Source of the DNA: Paenibacillaceae bacterium
GTDB lineage: Bacteria; Bacillota; Clostridia; Lachnospirales; Lachnospiraceae
DNA: 64,000 nucleotides
Direction: 5' to 3'
Assembly (NCBI GenBank): GCA_015057715.1
Contig: SVDS01000011.1
Location: forward strand, 1-64,000
Shown: positions 1 to 9,939 of the stretch, piece by piece
Layout of the letters: the number at the start of each line of letters is the position of its first letter
Numbering within the stretch: the first letter of the stretch is position 1
Program-made: the position numbers and the translations under genes
The notes under the pieces: model-generated
What the model saw: only the letters and a program-made list of their open reading frames with translations
Told to the model about the DNA's origin: nothing
Databases searched by the model: none

Positions 1-11
1 TTATTTTAAAT

Positions 12-1895
12 TTAATTGACAGGAGGTGCAGGAACTACAACTGTATCTGTATTGCCCCCTGGAGCTGTTGCTGCTGTGGTGGGAGCCGTATCGGTCTGCT
101 GTTTCGTGGGAGTTTCACCAGGACCTGTCGTCTTTGTTTCCTCCGGGAAAGCTGCCTTGGTTGTCTCGCTGGTTCCAGGTCCAGCCGATGCAGTAGTTGT
201 CTCAGTGGTTCCTGAGGTGGTTGGTTTTGTTTCTCCCGGTTTTCCAGTGCCTTTGGTGGTTTCAGAAGGCTTGGATTCTTTTGTGGGACCTGTGACATTT
301 TCAGAGCTTTCAGTAGTCTTTACAGGGTTTCCGAATTCGTCAGTGGCATCCACAGTTTCCTCTTTGCTGGTCTCTTCTGCCTCTGTACTCTTCGTCTCCT
401 TTACCGCCGGTTTGGTTTTGTCTTCGCCATCATACCCCTTATCAGTGGGCACATGATCAACGCTTGTTCCCTGCTTATACATGCCGGAATCAGCCGCAAT
501 CTTGGCACTGATCTTTTTCACCATATCGGAAGGTTCATAGCTGTCCTTGTCAAAAAGGAATTTATGCAGCTGTGCCACGTTTGTTTCCAATGTCTGTGGA
601 ATTACACAGTCACCTTTTTTACCTATGGTCATATCGCCGCGGGAATATGGGAAGCCGCCTGTTTCACCAATGTGATATTTACCAATATCCAATAACAGTT
701 CAGTAAAATCGCTGAAAGTTAAATTAGAGCCGATCTGGTCAACTTCCATAAGAAGAATTCTGTTAAGCAGACCCAGATCCGCTTTCTTTGCCTTTTCAAA
801 GGATTTCTGAATTACAAGGCGCTGACGCTCTGTTCTTGCAAAGTCTGTATCCATCTTTCTGAGTCTGGCGTAGGCCACAGCCTGAACACCATCTAAATGG
901 TTGAGACCAGCTGATTTTAAATGAACGGATGGGACTCCGGTTTTCTCAACAGTCTCTGTAATAAAGGAGTTGATATAACGGAATTCCGCCTTGCTGATAT
1001 CGATATCCACGCCGTCTAACATGTTAATTCCATCTGCCACAGACTTCCAGTTGAAGGTCACATACTCTGTGACATCTAAATCCAGGTTTCTGTTAATCGC
1101 TGCAAGTGCCTGGGCAGCGCCGCCGTTTGCATAGGCTGCATTAATTTTATTATAAGTATTTCCTTCATTGATGTTTAAATATGTATCACGGAAAATGGAT
1201 ACAATTTTTATTTCTCCAGTACCTCTGTTTATATTACAAAGCATAATAACATCAGCATTGGTTCCTTTACTTACATTGCCATCACGGCTGTCAACACCAA
1301 ATACTGCGATCGTACGATATCCGGTCATATGCTTCTTCTGGTCTGCAGTCATCACTTCGTTACGTACCTGATTTGCGTTAAAATTATCGGGTTTCTGAAT
1401 AGAACCCATGAGTCTCGCCACATATGCATAGGAGAAAATAAGTGCGAGAGTAAATATTTCTGCAACTGCAAGGATTATGAATTTACGGATCCGTCTCTTC
1501 TTTTCTGTATGAGCAGCTAACCGGCTGGCTGCAGCGGCCTTCTCCTGAGGAGAAATTCTTGGCTGTTGTCTGGAAGCACCGTCTCCGATCACGATCTGAT
1601 CTCTCGCGGGAGTTCTTCCTTCCTCTTTCGCGGCCCGGCTTCTGCGGTTTTCCTGTTCCATAGCCGTTCTGGCCCGGTTCTCTTCCGGTTGCCTTGCACC
1701 AGTCCTTTGGGGTCTGGCAGCATCTTCCGGCTGTCTGCGTGTTGTGCCTGCCGATGCCGGCTGTCTGCCTGCTGATGATTGTCCCTTAAACATAGGCTGC
1801 CCGCTGCTGCTGGCAGAATCTGGCTTCGAATCAGAACCGCGTCTTTCTTTTCTTGTGCTTTCACGGTTTAATTCATCATCAAAATCATTTCTCAT
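12..1895 (-). CDS. LytR-CpsA-Psr (LCP) family protein with long disordered N- and C-terminal tails
   Basis: LCP-like motifs (AVFGVDSRDGN, NADVIMLCNINR, SIFRDTYLNI, YARLRKMDTDFARTERQR); one TM segment; Thr/Pro/Ser-rich C-terminus. Confidence 0.92.
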   Translation of the reverse strand: MRNDFDDELNRESTRKERRGSDSKPDSASSSGQPMFKGQSSAGRQPASAGTTRRQPEDAARPQRTGARQPEENRARTAMEQENRRSRAAKEEGRTPARDQIVIGDGASRQQPRISPQEKAAAASRLAAHTEKKRRIRKFIILAVAEIFTLALIFSYAYVARLMGSIQKPDNFNANQVRNEVMTADQKKHMTGYRTIAVFGVDSRDGNVSKGTNADVIMLCNINRGTGEIKIVSIFRDTYLNINEGNTYNKINAAYANGGAAQALAAINRNLDLDVTEYVTFNWKSVADGINMLDGVDIDISKAEFRYINSFITETVEKTGVPSVHLKSAGLNHLDGVQAVAYARLRKMDTDFARTERQRLVIQKSFEKAKKADLGLLNRILLMEVDQIGSNLTFSDFTELLLDIGKYHIGETGGFPYSRGDMTIGKKGDCVIPQTLETNVAQLHKFLFDKDSYEPSDMVKKISAKIAADSGMYKQGTSVDHVPTDKGYDGEDKTKPAVKETKSTEAEETSKEETVDATDEFGNPVKTTESSENVTGPTKESKPSETTKGTGKPGETKPTTSGTTETTTASAGPGTSETTKAAFPEETKTTGPGETPTKQQTDTAPTTAATAPGGNTDTVVVPAPPVN

Positions 1896-1931
1896 TTACT
1901 TATCCTCATCCTAATTGTGTCGTATCCGATA

Positions 1932-3350
1932 TCAGTACGCATTTTTATTAATAAAGCCTTTGAACATAGTTAGGAACAGGATCTTAATATCAAATCCCAG
2001 TGTCCAGTTTTCAATATAATAAAGATCATGTTCAATCCGTTTTGTAATGGAAGTGTCTCCCCGAAGCCCGTTTACCTGAGCCCAGCCTGTGATTCCGGGG
2101 CGTACCTGATGCTTAATCATGTACCTTGGGATTTCCTCTTTAAATTTTTCTACAAAAAGAGGACGTTCGGGTCTTGGACCCACCAGACTCATATCTCCCC
2201 TTAACACATTAAGAAACTGCGGCATCTCATCGATACTGGTCTTTCTGATAAAACGCCCCACCGGGGTAACTCTGGAATCGTGTTTTGTTGTCCACTTCAT
2301 CTTTTCTTCTGAAGGAGCCTGTACCACCATGGACCGGAATTTGAACATATGAAATGACCGGTTGTGAAGCCCGACTCTCTCCTGCTTGTAGATAAGAGGA
2401 CCGGGTGCAGTAAGCTTGATTAATATGGCAGTAAGAAGCATAATCGGCGAAAACACCAAAAGAGCAAAGGCTGCCCCGAATATGTCTACCGCACGCTTTA
2501 ACATGGCGTTTACCGGGTCAGTCAGCGGCACACGCCGGATATTGACCACAGGAAGCCCCTGAAGGTCTTCGATGTAAGGCCTTGTGGGAATCATATTATT
2601 ATAATCAGGTATAAATTTGGTGTGAACTCCCGATTTCTCACAGGAAGCCACAATCCGTTCTAAATCCGCATATTCGCTGATGCTTAGGGTGATCGCTATT
2701 TCATCAAGGGAATTGAGGGCAAGTATCTCATCTAAGTCACTTACCTTTCCTATGACATGGATTCCTTTAAACTCATAACCCCATTCTTTCTTATTGTCAA
2801 GAATTCCTTTGATCTGATAGCCCCATTCAGGATTCATACGCACCCGTTCAATAAAACCTTCCGCTGCGCGGCTGTACCCAATCAGAAGAATATGCTTCTG
2901 ATTGTATCCTTTGGTACGCATGGAATGAAGGGCCATACGGATTAAATTTCGCTCGGCTGTCTCCAATATGACATTGGCAGCAAAGAAATAGAATACCATT
3001 CTGGTAGAAAACTCACTGAAATACGGGTTTTTCTTAACCAGGAACAGACTGAGGGTAAAAAGCAGAAGCCCCAGCACGTTGGCTTTTAAGATATTGGTAA
3101 ACTCGTATCGCCTTTCCTGAACCCGCTTCGGTGCATACAGCTGGAAAATGCCGTAGAGGAGCAGATAAGTCGGCAAAATCAGGAGAAGCGCCGCAAAATA
3201 GTACTGAGGTGGCAGAACCTGCTTATAGGGGCTGAATAGCCAGTTACCCAGTAAAAGAAGCAGCCAGGCAATCACATAAGACAGAATTATGACCAGTCCA
3301 TCTAGTACTACATGAAACCCATTAAATTTTTTTTGATTATCTTTAATCAT
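1932..3350 (-). CDS. Undecaprenyl-phosphate sugar phosphotransferase (polyprenyl glycosylphosphotransferase)
   Basis: N-terminal TM helices plus C-terminal bacterial sugar transferase motifs (FKFRSMVV, RKTSIDEMPQFLNVLRGDMSLVGPRPERP, PGITGWAQVNGLRGDT). Confidence 0.93.
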   Translation of the reverse strand: MIKDNQKKFNGFHVVLDGLVIILSYVIAWLLLLLGNWLFSPYKQVLPPQYYFAALLLILPTYLLLYGIFQLYAPKRVQERRYEFTNILKANVLGLLLFTLSLFLVKKNPYFSEFSTRMVFYFFAANVILETAERNLIRMALHSMRTKGYNQKHILLIGYSRAAEGFIERVRMNPEWGYQIKGILDNKKEWGYEFKGIHVIGKVSDLDEILALNSLDEIAITLSISEYADLERIVASCEKSGVHTKFIPDYNNMIPTRPYIEDLQGLPVVNIRRVPLTDPVNAMLKRAVDIFGAAFALLVFSPIMLLTAILIKLTAPGPLIYKQERVGLHNRSFHMFKFRSMVVQAPSEEKMKWTTKHDSRVTPVGRFIRKTSIDEMPQFLNVLRGDMSLVGPRPERPLFVEKFKEEIPRYMIKHQVRPGITGWAQVNGLRGDTSITKRIEHDLYYIENWTLGFDIKILFLTMFKGFINKNAY

Positions 3351-3448
3351 AGCAGCAAAACCTTCCTACTTGCATGACTCCATACTCTTCCATGATAATT
3401 TCCCGTTTATTATACATGATATGTCAATATGATGCCATTAAAATATTC

Positions 3449-4438
3449 TTAAATTGACCTGTCAATTTTTAGTTTCCTTTTCATAAATTCCCAAACATAG
3501 AGAAATGTGCCCAAAATCAGCTCTCCCTCAATTCTTATATAATTACCAAGGCGGGACATTTGAAACCTGACTTTCTTTGTTTTTTTCAAAGTTTTCAGCC
3601 CTTCCTTCACTCCTTCTCTATAATCAGAAGCGAAGCCAATCTTGCGGAAAAACATATATTTAACTGCCATTCCGGCCAGAATGGGAAGAAAGTTCAGGAT
3701 TAACTGGAGCAGAGGCATATTTTTATAGTTCAGATAAAGATTGTTTCTTGCAGCCAGCTTTACTTTAAAGGAATTGTATTTGGAACCGCTGGTTCCGCTC
3801 CCCACATGGTATACCACAGCTTTGGGACAATACCAGTTTTCATAGCCGCAGATCTTTGCCCGATATCCCACATCGATATCCTCCAGATATGCGAAATGGT
3901 CCTCATCAAAGCCTCCGATCTTGTCAAAAACTTCTCTCCGGTAGATGGCTGCACCGGCACAGGCAGAAAATACACGGCAGGCTTTATTATACCCGCTGCT
4001 TTTTTGTCCCACCCCCCGTTGATAAGCCCAGCCTAATACGCTGTACATATCTCCGGCATCATCCATCAGATCTTTATGGTAAAGCTGAATCATCTTACTG
4101 CTGACGGAGAATATCTTAGGGGAACGCTCGATGGCTTTTACCATCTCTTTTACGTAATCCGGCTGAGGTTCTGTATCATTGTTTAGTAGTATGACATAGG
4201 GGGTCACGGATTCCCTGATTCCGATATTTACTGCACCGGAAAATCCTGTGTTTTCTTCCAAAAATATGGACGGAATCTGATGATCTTCCAGCCACTTTAC
4301 GCTGCCGTCAGTGGAGCCGTTATCCACCACAAGAAGCTCAAAGTTCTGATCACTTTGAGCTCTTAAGGCCTTAAAACAGGGTTCCATAAATTTTAATCCG
4401 TTATAATTGGGAATAATGATAGTAACTTTCTTTTGCAT
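3449..4438 (-). CDS. Glycosyltransferase family 2 protein
   Basis: VTIIIPNYNG...VDNGSTDGS...LLNNDTEP; rhamnosyltransferase-like GT2. Confidence 0.9.
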   Translation of the reverse strand: MQKKVTIIIPNYNGLKFMEPCFKALRAQSDQNFELLVVDNGSTDGSVKWLEDHQIPSIFLEENTGFSGAVNIGIRESVTPYVILLNNDTEPQPDYVKEMVKAIERSPKIFSVSSKMIQLYHKDLMDDAGDMYSVLGWAYQRGVGQKSSGYNKACRVFSACAGAAIYRREVFDKIGGFDEDHFAYLEDIDVGYRAKICGYENWYCPKAVVYHVGSGTSGSKYNSFKVKLAARNNLYLNYKNMPLLQLILNFLPILAGMAVKYMFFRKIGFASDYREGVKEGLKTLKKTKKVRFQMSRLGNYIRIEGELILGTFLYVWEFMKRKLKIDRSI

Positions 4439-4439
4439 C

Positions 4440-6632
4440 TTAAACCTCTAACTGATAGGGTTCCCCTATTTTTTCTTTCTTTAAATCCCTCAGTGCAAAA
4501 TTGGATTTGCGAAGAGTTAAATTGGGGTTATAGTAAGGATCACCGTCCCGTAAAATATCCGGCCATTTATCTGAAAATTTCTTAATCTCCCGGTTGAAGC
4601 GCTCCACCTTTTCTGGTGTGTCCTCCAGTCCTCTGGACTTTGACTCGTAATGGTAGAACAGGGCATAGGGTGCATAAACAACCAGTTTATTTAAGGAACG
4701 AATCTTCATACAGTAATCAATGTCATTAAATGCAACCGCCAGATCTTCGGAAAATCCTCCCACCTGATCAAACAGGGACCGCTTGCTCATCATACAGGCA
4801 GCAGTAACCGCACTGTAATTTCTTGCGCACATGGCCTGATTGAAATAGCTGCTCTCCGCCTTATGAAGACCAATAAAGGTATGGCCTGCGATTCCGCCGA
4901 AACCAACTACCACTCCGGCATGCTGAATGGTATCATCGGAATACAGAAGCCTCACTCCCGTAATTCCTACATCCTCTCTCTGGCAGTATCCTAACATCTC
5001 TTCAATACTCTCAGGATTGATCAGTTCCGTATCGTTATTTAAGAACAAAAGGTACTCTCCCTTTGCAAACGTAACACCAAAATTATTAATGGCAGAATAA
5101 TTAAATTCTCTTTCCCATGTTACAACATGAACAAATTCAAATTCTTTCTGAATCTTCTCATAGTAGGCAAATGTTGCCGGATCCGCGCTGTTATTTTCCA
5201 CTACAATGAATTCCAGATTTTTATAAGTTGATTTTTCAATCAGGGAACGCATGCATAAATCCAGGTCTGCACTGTGGTCCTTGTTTGGAATAATCACCGA
5301 TACCAGAGGATCGCCGGTTATTTCAAACGTAGTGTGGTAGATGCCGTAGTCTATCCCCTTTTCAACAGACTTCACAGGGATTCCCAGCCGGTCATAATGG
5401 GCTTTCACAGCTCTGGCACCAGCCTCAAAGGCGTAGAGCTTGCTTTCCGGATTACTTGCTGTTGAATCCTGATGGCATCGCCAGTGGTAAAGTGCCTTTG
5501 GAATATGGCAGATTTTCCTTGCCTTCTCTGTACACCGTAAAATGAAATCATAGTCCTGGGCTCCGTCAAACTCTTCTTTAAATAATCCTACTTCCAGAAG
5601 CAGTTCATGGTTAACAACAAACAAATGGCAGATATAGTTGACACTGGTTAATAAATCCGGATTGAAGTCAGGTTTGAAATGGGGCTCAAACAATTCCCCT
5701 CCGTCGATATCAAGCTTATCTTCATCGGTATAAACCACATCAATTTCAGGATCTTTATTAATGGCCTTTACACATTCAAACAGTGCATCAGGTGCCAGAG
5801 TATCGTCATGATCTGCGAGAACAATGAAGTCACCGGTAGCCATCTCAATGGCAGCATTGGTATTGCCGGAAATACCCTTGTTTTCTCCCAGTATCACATA
5901 ACGGAACCTTTCATCCTTCATGGCGTAGCGCTTTAATACCCGCTCCACACCTTCTCCCTTTGGACTTCCGTCAGCTACACAGACCTCCCAGTTTGTATAG
6001 GTCTGGGCAAGAAGGGAATCAAGCATTGCTGAAAGAAAACGTTCCGGTGTTTTGTAAGCGGGTATGACAATGGAAAGTTTTGGCATATAGTCAAATACAA
6101 TCTCTCTTTGCTGTGCCAGCTCTTCCTCCGTCGTTTTTGTAAGTGATACCCATTCCGGATAATCGTAATCGCTGTCAATGCCCTGAAGTTTATGTCTGGA
6201 TTTGATCACGAAAGCTTTGAGTCCGTTTTCCATAAGAAAATCCATGGCAGACTGCAGGGTCTGCTTATTCATCATGCTCTTTAATTTTGCTGACTTTTTA
6301 TGAGAGGAACTGTTTTGCTTTTCAATAATATCTGCATTCAGCTTTACAGCCACTGATTTGTTTTCACATTTAATCACCAGAGAGCGGTCTTTTTTGCTGT
6401 CCCTGACATAAGGAATCCGGATATCAAATCCAAGGTCTTTCTCAACCGTCTTCTTAAAATAAATCTGGCTTACATCGTCTCTGCGTACCGGTACGTATTT
6501 GAATTCCACAGGGGTATCCTGCTCATCAAGCACCTGGAACTGTACCTCTTCTTCCGGAGTTCTTCCGATCACCCAGCCGTTTAATACGATGGAATTGTCC
6601 CGGATCCTCATAACATCTATCTTATATTTCAT
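4440..6632 (-). CDS. Two-domain glycosyltransferase family 2 protein with an N-terminal beta-rich domain
   Basis: Two GT2 modules (LSIVIPAYKTPERFL...ADHDDTLAPDAL; VSVIIPNKDHSADL...FLNNDTELI) after a ~130-aa N-terminal domain. Confidence 0.9.
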   Translation of the reverse strand: MKYKIDVMRIRDNSIVLNGWVIGRTPEEEVQFQVLDEQDTPVEFKYVPVRRDDVSQIYFKKTVEKDLGFDIRIPYVRDSKKDRSLVIKCENKSVAVKLNADIIEKQNSSSHKKSAKLKSMMNKQTLQSAMDFLMENGLKAFVIKSRHKLQGIDSDYDYPEWVSLTKTTEEELAQQREIVFDYMPKLSIVIPAYKTPERFLSAMLDSLLAQTYTNWEVCVADGSPKGEGVERVLKRYAMKDERFRYVILGENKGISGNTNAAIEMATGDFIVLADHDDTLAPDALFECVKAINKDPEIDVVYTDEDKLDIDGGELFEPHFKPDFNPDLLTSVNYICHLFVVNHELLLEVGLFKEEFDGAQDYDFILRCTEKARKICHIPKALYHWRCHQDSTASNPESKLYAFEAGARAVKAHYDRLGIPVKSVEKGIDYGIYHTTFEITGDPLVSVIIPNKDHSADLDLCMRSLIEKSTYKNLEFIVVENNSADPATFAYYEKIQKEFEFVHVVTWEREFNYSAINNFGVTFAKGEYLLFLNNDTELINPESIEEMLGYCQREDVGITGVRLLYSDDTIQHAGVVVGFGGIAGHTFIGLHKAESSYFNQAMCARNYSAVTAACMMSKRSLFDQVGGFSEDLAVAFNDIDYCMKIRSLNKLVVYAPYALFYHYESKSRGLEDTPEKVERFNREIKKFSDKWPDILRDGDPYYNPNLTLRKSNFALRDLKKEKIGEPYQLEV

Positions 6633-7651
6633 CTCTGATTCCCATCCTCCATGGAGGCTGCCGTAAGAAGCAGATCCTCATCAGTATCTCCCTGTGCACT
6701 GCAGGTAAAATTAATCCGCTCTTCTTCAATTACAAGAGGACGTTTCATAATACGGGCATTGATGGAAAGAATGTACTCACCCACAAGACCAATAAAGAAT
6801 ATCTGAACGGATCCTAAAAAGCACATGCCAATCAGAAGAGGTGCCATTCCGGCAGGGAAACGGTCCCAGTAGATTAGCTTCATGATCAGATAAACCAAGG
6901 CGACCATCATACTGGCAAAAGAGCAGATACTTCCGAAAATCGTTGCCAGACGAAGTCCCACCTTTGTGTAAGAAGTAACACTTAACATCGCCGCGTCATA
7001 GAGTTTAAAAAAGTTATTGCTGGTTTTTCCAGCCCTTCTTTTGGGCTGTTCATAAGGGATTTCTTTTCTTTTAAAACCAAGCTCTGCCACAATTCCCCGA
7101 AGGAATGGAGTGGGATCATCAAGCTGCCTTAAAACCTTGATAAATGTCTTATCATAAAGCCCGAATCCGGTAAAATGTTCAATCTGCTCCACATCGGAGA
7201 GTTTTTTAATCATCTTATAGTAACAGCTTCTCAGCCAGTACATGATCTTACTTTCTTTGCTGGACTTTTTAATTCCGATTACGATTTTATAGCCGTCTTC
7301 CCATTCTTTTACGTATCTGGGGATCATCTCCACCGGGTCCTGAAAATCTGCCGCCATCAAAATCGTACAGTCGCCGCCGGACTGAAGCATGGCATAGTAT
7401 GGGGAGTTGAACTGTCCAAAATTTTTCGCATTAAAGATTCCCTTTACCCCCTGGTCCTTTGAGCATAAATTACGTATGATCTCCCTGGTTCTGTCCGCGG
7501 AATCATTATCAATAAAAATCAGTTCATAACGGTATTTGTTTAATTCCCTCTTAAAAACGCCTGATATGGCCTGATACATGGCTTCTACGTTTTCTTCCTC
7601 ATTATAACAGGGAACTACAATGCTTATTGTTTTCATCTGTTCACTTCCCAT
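6629..7651 (-). CDS. GtrB/DPM1-like glycosyltransferase family 2 with two C-terminal TM helices
   Basis: ISIVVPCYNEEENV...AADFQDPVEMI; C-terminal TM pair; probable start MKTIS near 7636. Confidence 0.9.
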   Translation of the reverse strand: MGSEQMKTISIVVPCYNEEENVEAMYQAISGVFKRELNKYRYELIFIDNDSADRTREIIRNLCSKDQGVKGIFNAKNFGQFNSPYYAMLQSGGDCTILMAADFQDPVEMIPRYVKEWEDGYKIVIGIKKSSKESKIMYWLRSCYYKMIKKLSDVEQIEHFTGFGLYDKTFIKVLRQLDDPTPFLRGIVAELGFKRKEIPYEQPKRRAGKTSNNFFKLYDAAMLSVTSYTKVGLRLATIFGSICSFASMMVALVYLIMKLIYWDRFPAGMAPLLIGMCFLGSVQIFFIGLVGEYILSINARIMKRPLVIEEERINFTCSAQGDTDEDLLLTAASMEDGNQR

Positions 7652-8708
7652 CTGTCTTAACCATCACTTTTATTAAATCTGCAGGTTTATCTTTCATCAT
7701 CTGGAGCGCAGTCTCCACTTCATCCAGTCCATGCAGGTGATGGGTCACCAGCTTCTGGGGATTAATTCTGCCGTACTGTATCATCTTTAAAAGGCGTTCA
7801 ATCCGGATTCTGCCGCCTTTTGCCAGTTCTGTATGAATGGTTTTCCCAGCCATTCCTCTGCCCCCGGAAAACTTAGGGAAAGCAAGGCTACCAGTACCAC
7901 CGTAATAATTCACGTTGGAAATAGTTCCAATTCCATATCTGGCCATATCAACCGCCTGGGTAAATACCTCATCACCGCCTCCGCAGATGATAACGCCATC
8001 GGCGCCCAGACCAGCGGTCCGTTCCATCACCTGATCAACGATATTGCCGTTTTTATAGCTTAAAACCTCTGTGGCACCATATTCCATGGCAAGACTGGTG
8101 CAGACCGGTCTTGTTCCCACTGCAATGATCCGGGCTGCCCCTAAATGTCTGGCACCTTCAATGGCCATCAGTCCGATGGGACCAATTCCCATAACCACTA
8201 CCGTATCGCCAAACTGAATATCTGCATATTCCGCTCCGGTAAAACCGGTGGTCACTACGTCCACACACATCAGAGCCTGTTCCAGAGTAACTCCCTCAGG
8301 AATCTTTGCCAGTGTGGTATCCGCATCCGGGATGAGAAAACGTTCCGCAAATACGCCAGGAATGGATCTACCCAGCTGATGACCGGAAAACGGAGCAGAT
8401 GCATGCTTATAATTCCCTTCCTGAATGCCCATGGCTCTCCAGTCGGGTGTAATGGCAGGAACTGCAACAACTTCTCCAGGCTTAAAATCTTTTACCAGAT
8501 CTCCGGTTTCTAAAATCTCAGCCACACATTCATGGCCTAAAATAAGATTCGGAGCTTTTCTTGAACCTCCGCCGTAAACCGTATGAACGTCTGAGGAGCA
8601 GGGTGTCACAGCCACAGGTCGAAGAATCGCCCCATAAGGCGTAAGCTCGGGCTCCGGCGCATTATGCCAGCCCACTACTCCCGGTTCAACTAAAACAAAT
8701 GCTTTCAT
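7641..8708 (-). CDS. Zinc-dependent alcohol dehydrogenase, NADP-dependent secondary-alcohol (isopropanol) dehydrogenase-like
   Basis: PCSSDVHTVYGG, LILGHECVAEI, VDVVTTGFTGAEYADI, GTRPVC, DQVMERTAGLGADGVIICGGG; closely resembles recalled Clostridium beijerinckii/Thermoanaerobacter secondary ADH. Confidence 0.87.
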   Translation of the reverse strand: MKAFVLVEPGVVGWHNAPEPELTPYGAILRPVAVTPCSSDVHTVYGGGSRKAPNLILGHECVAEILETGDLVKDFKPGEVVAVPAITPDWRAMGIQEGNYKHASAPFSGHQLGRSIPGVFAERFLIPDADTTLAKIPEGVTLEQALMCVDVVTTGFTGAEYADIQFGDTVVVMGIGPIGLMAIEGARHLGAARIIAVGTRPVCTSLAMEYGATEVLSYKNGNIVDQVMERTAGLGADGVIICGGGDEVFTQAVDMARYGIGTISNVNYYGGTGSLAFPKFSGGRGMAGKTIHTELAKGGRIRIERLLKMIQYGRINPQKLVTHHLHGLDEVETALQMMKDKPADLIKVMVKTDGK

Positions 8709-8717
8709 ACTTTTTTC

Positions 8718-9932
8718 TTATATCCTTTCCAAATGATTGGATTTCAACGCTAAAATTTCCACATTCCGTCCAAATTTTTCCACAATGGATTTAGCGATCT
8801 CTTCTGTATAGCCTGGTGCCACGATTAAAATAGCATCTACCGGATCTGTAAGGAAATGATCCGGTGACACAATAGGCAAATGGGAAGCAGGTGCAAACCG
8901 CCCCTGCTTAAAGGGTGCTGAATCAATGATATATCTGGCGAAATTACCGATTACTGTTGTTGACGCCAGGGTAAAGCCCTGATGGCTGGCTCCCCAGATC
9001 CCAAGACTTTTTCCTTCTGACTCTAATTCATCAACCAGACGTTTCAGTTCCTCATCGATGATCACCCTGCTTTTAAGCAAACCGGAAACATCCAGTCTTT
9101 GGGGACTTTTCCGTCCCGTGATCTCTTTTACAGTCTTTTTCTTTTTAACAATCACAGACAGCGTATCCCGGTTTACCATCTCCTCTTCAAGCACTTCGAA
9201 ACCAGCCTGATCTGCTGCAAAGCGAAGGGTGTCAAAGGTATAATAAGCGATATGGTCCCGGATCAGTTCGTAGTAGCCATCGTATTCCAGAATATATTCA
9301 AGGCTGGGCACGGTAATCAGCCCCACTCCATCATCTGTTAAATTATCTGCAATACAGCGAAGCATACCCACCGGATCCGGCTGATGTTCCAGATAGTTAA
9401 AGGACAAAAAACCATCATAAGGACCACTGATGCTTCCATCGGGAGACGTAAGTATCTCACCCTCCCCTGCAAACTGCTTCCAGACGTTCAGTCCTTTTTC
9501 TTTTCCAAGTGAAACCAGGCTCTCCCTGTACTCAATCCCGCATGCAGTAACGGGAAACTGGGAAAGAACAGAAAGAAATTCTCCCTGACCGCAGCCGGCC
9601 TCAATCAGCTTTTTCCCTTCCAGGTGGCAGAAATCAATAAAATGCCGGTACTGGCGTTTTCTTAGTTCCACCATAGTGGTGCTGAATCCGCCTGACCGGA
9701 TAACGTCCTTATAATATGGTACAGGCTCACAATCAAACTGAACCAGACCGCAACAGCTGCACTGATGCAGATTTAAACTGATTCCTCTGTCTTCTGCCAG
9801 ATCTTCCATACCCGGGATATCCTGGGCGGATGCCGGCATGTGATCCAGAGTCATCAAAGGCTGCCCATCAAGCTCTTGTCCACATACAATACAAATCCTA
9901 TCTCTCATACCACAATTTTTCCTCCATGTCAA
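8718..9932 (-). CDS. SAM-dependent sugar C-methyltransferase-like protein
   Basis: N-terminal Cys pairs (CIVCG, CSCCGLVQF), SAM motif IEAGCGQGEFL, C-terminal GIWGASHQGFTLAS/APGYTEEI typical of Methyltransf_13 plus C-methyltransferase C-terminal families; probable start MRDRIC near 9908. Confidence 0.85.
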   Translation of the reverse strand: MTWRKNCGMRDRICIVCGQELDGQPLMTLDHMPASAQDIPGMEDLAEDRGISLNLHQCSCCGLVQFDCEPVPYYKDVIRSGGFSTTMVELRKRQYRHFIDFCHLEGKKLIEAGCGQGEFLSVLSQFPVTACGIEYRESLVSLGKEKGLNVWKQFAGEGEILTSPDGSISGPYDGFLSFNYLEHQPDPVGMLRCIADNLTDDGVGLITVPSLEYILEYDGYYELIRDHIAYYTFDTLRFAADQAGFEVLEEEMVNRDTLSVIVKKKKTVKEITGRKSPQRLDVSGLLKSRVIIDEELKRLVDELESEGKSLGIWGASHQGFTLASTTVIGNFARYIIDSAPFKQGRFAPASHLPIVSPDHFLTDPVDAILIVAPGYTEEIAKSIVEKFGRNVEILALKSNHLERI

Positions 9933-9939
9933 TCCCTTT

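Noticed and set aside
16-456. Plus-strand ORF opposite the LCP gene
   Set aside because: Antisense of the low-complexity Thr/Pro-rich tail; the LCP frame has clear motifs.
3806-4104. Overlapping plus-strand ORFs inside the GT2 gene
   Set aside because: No RBS or family resemblance; the antisense GT2 frame is well supported.
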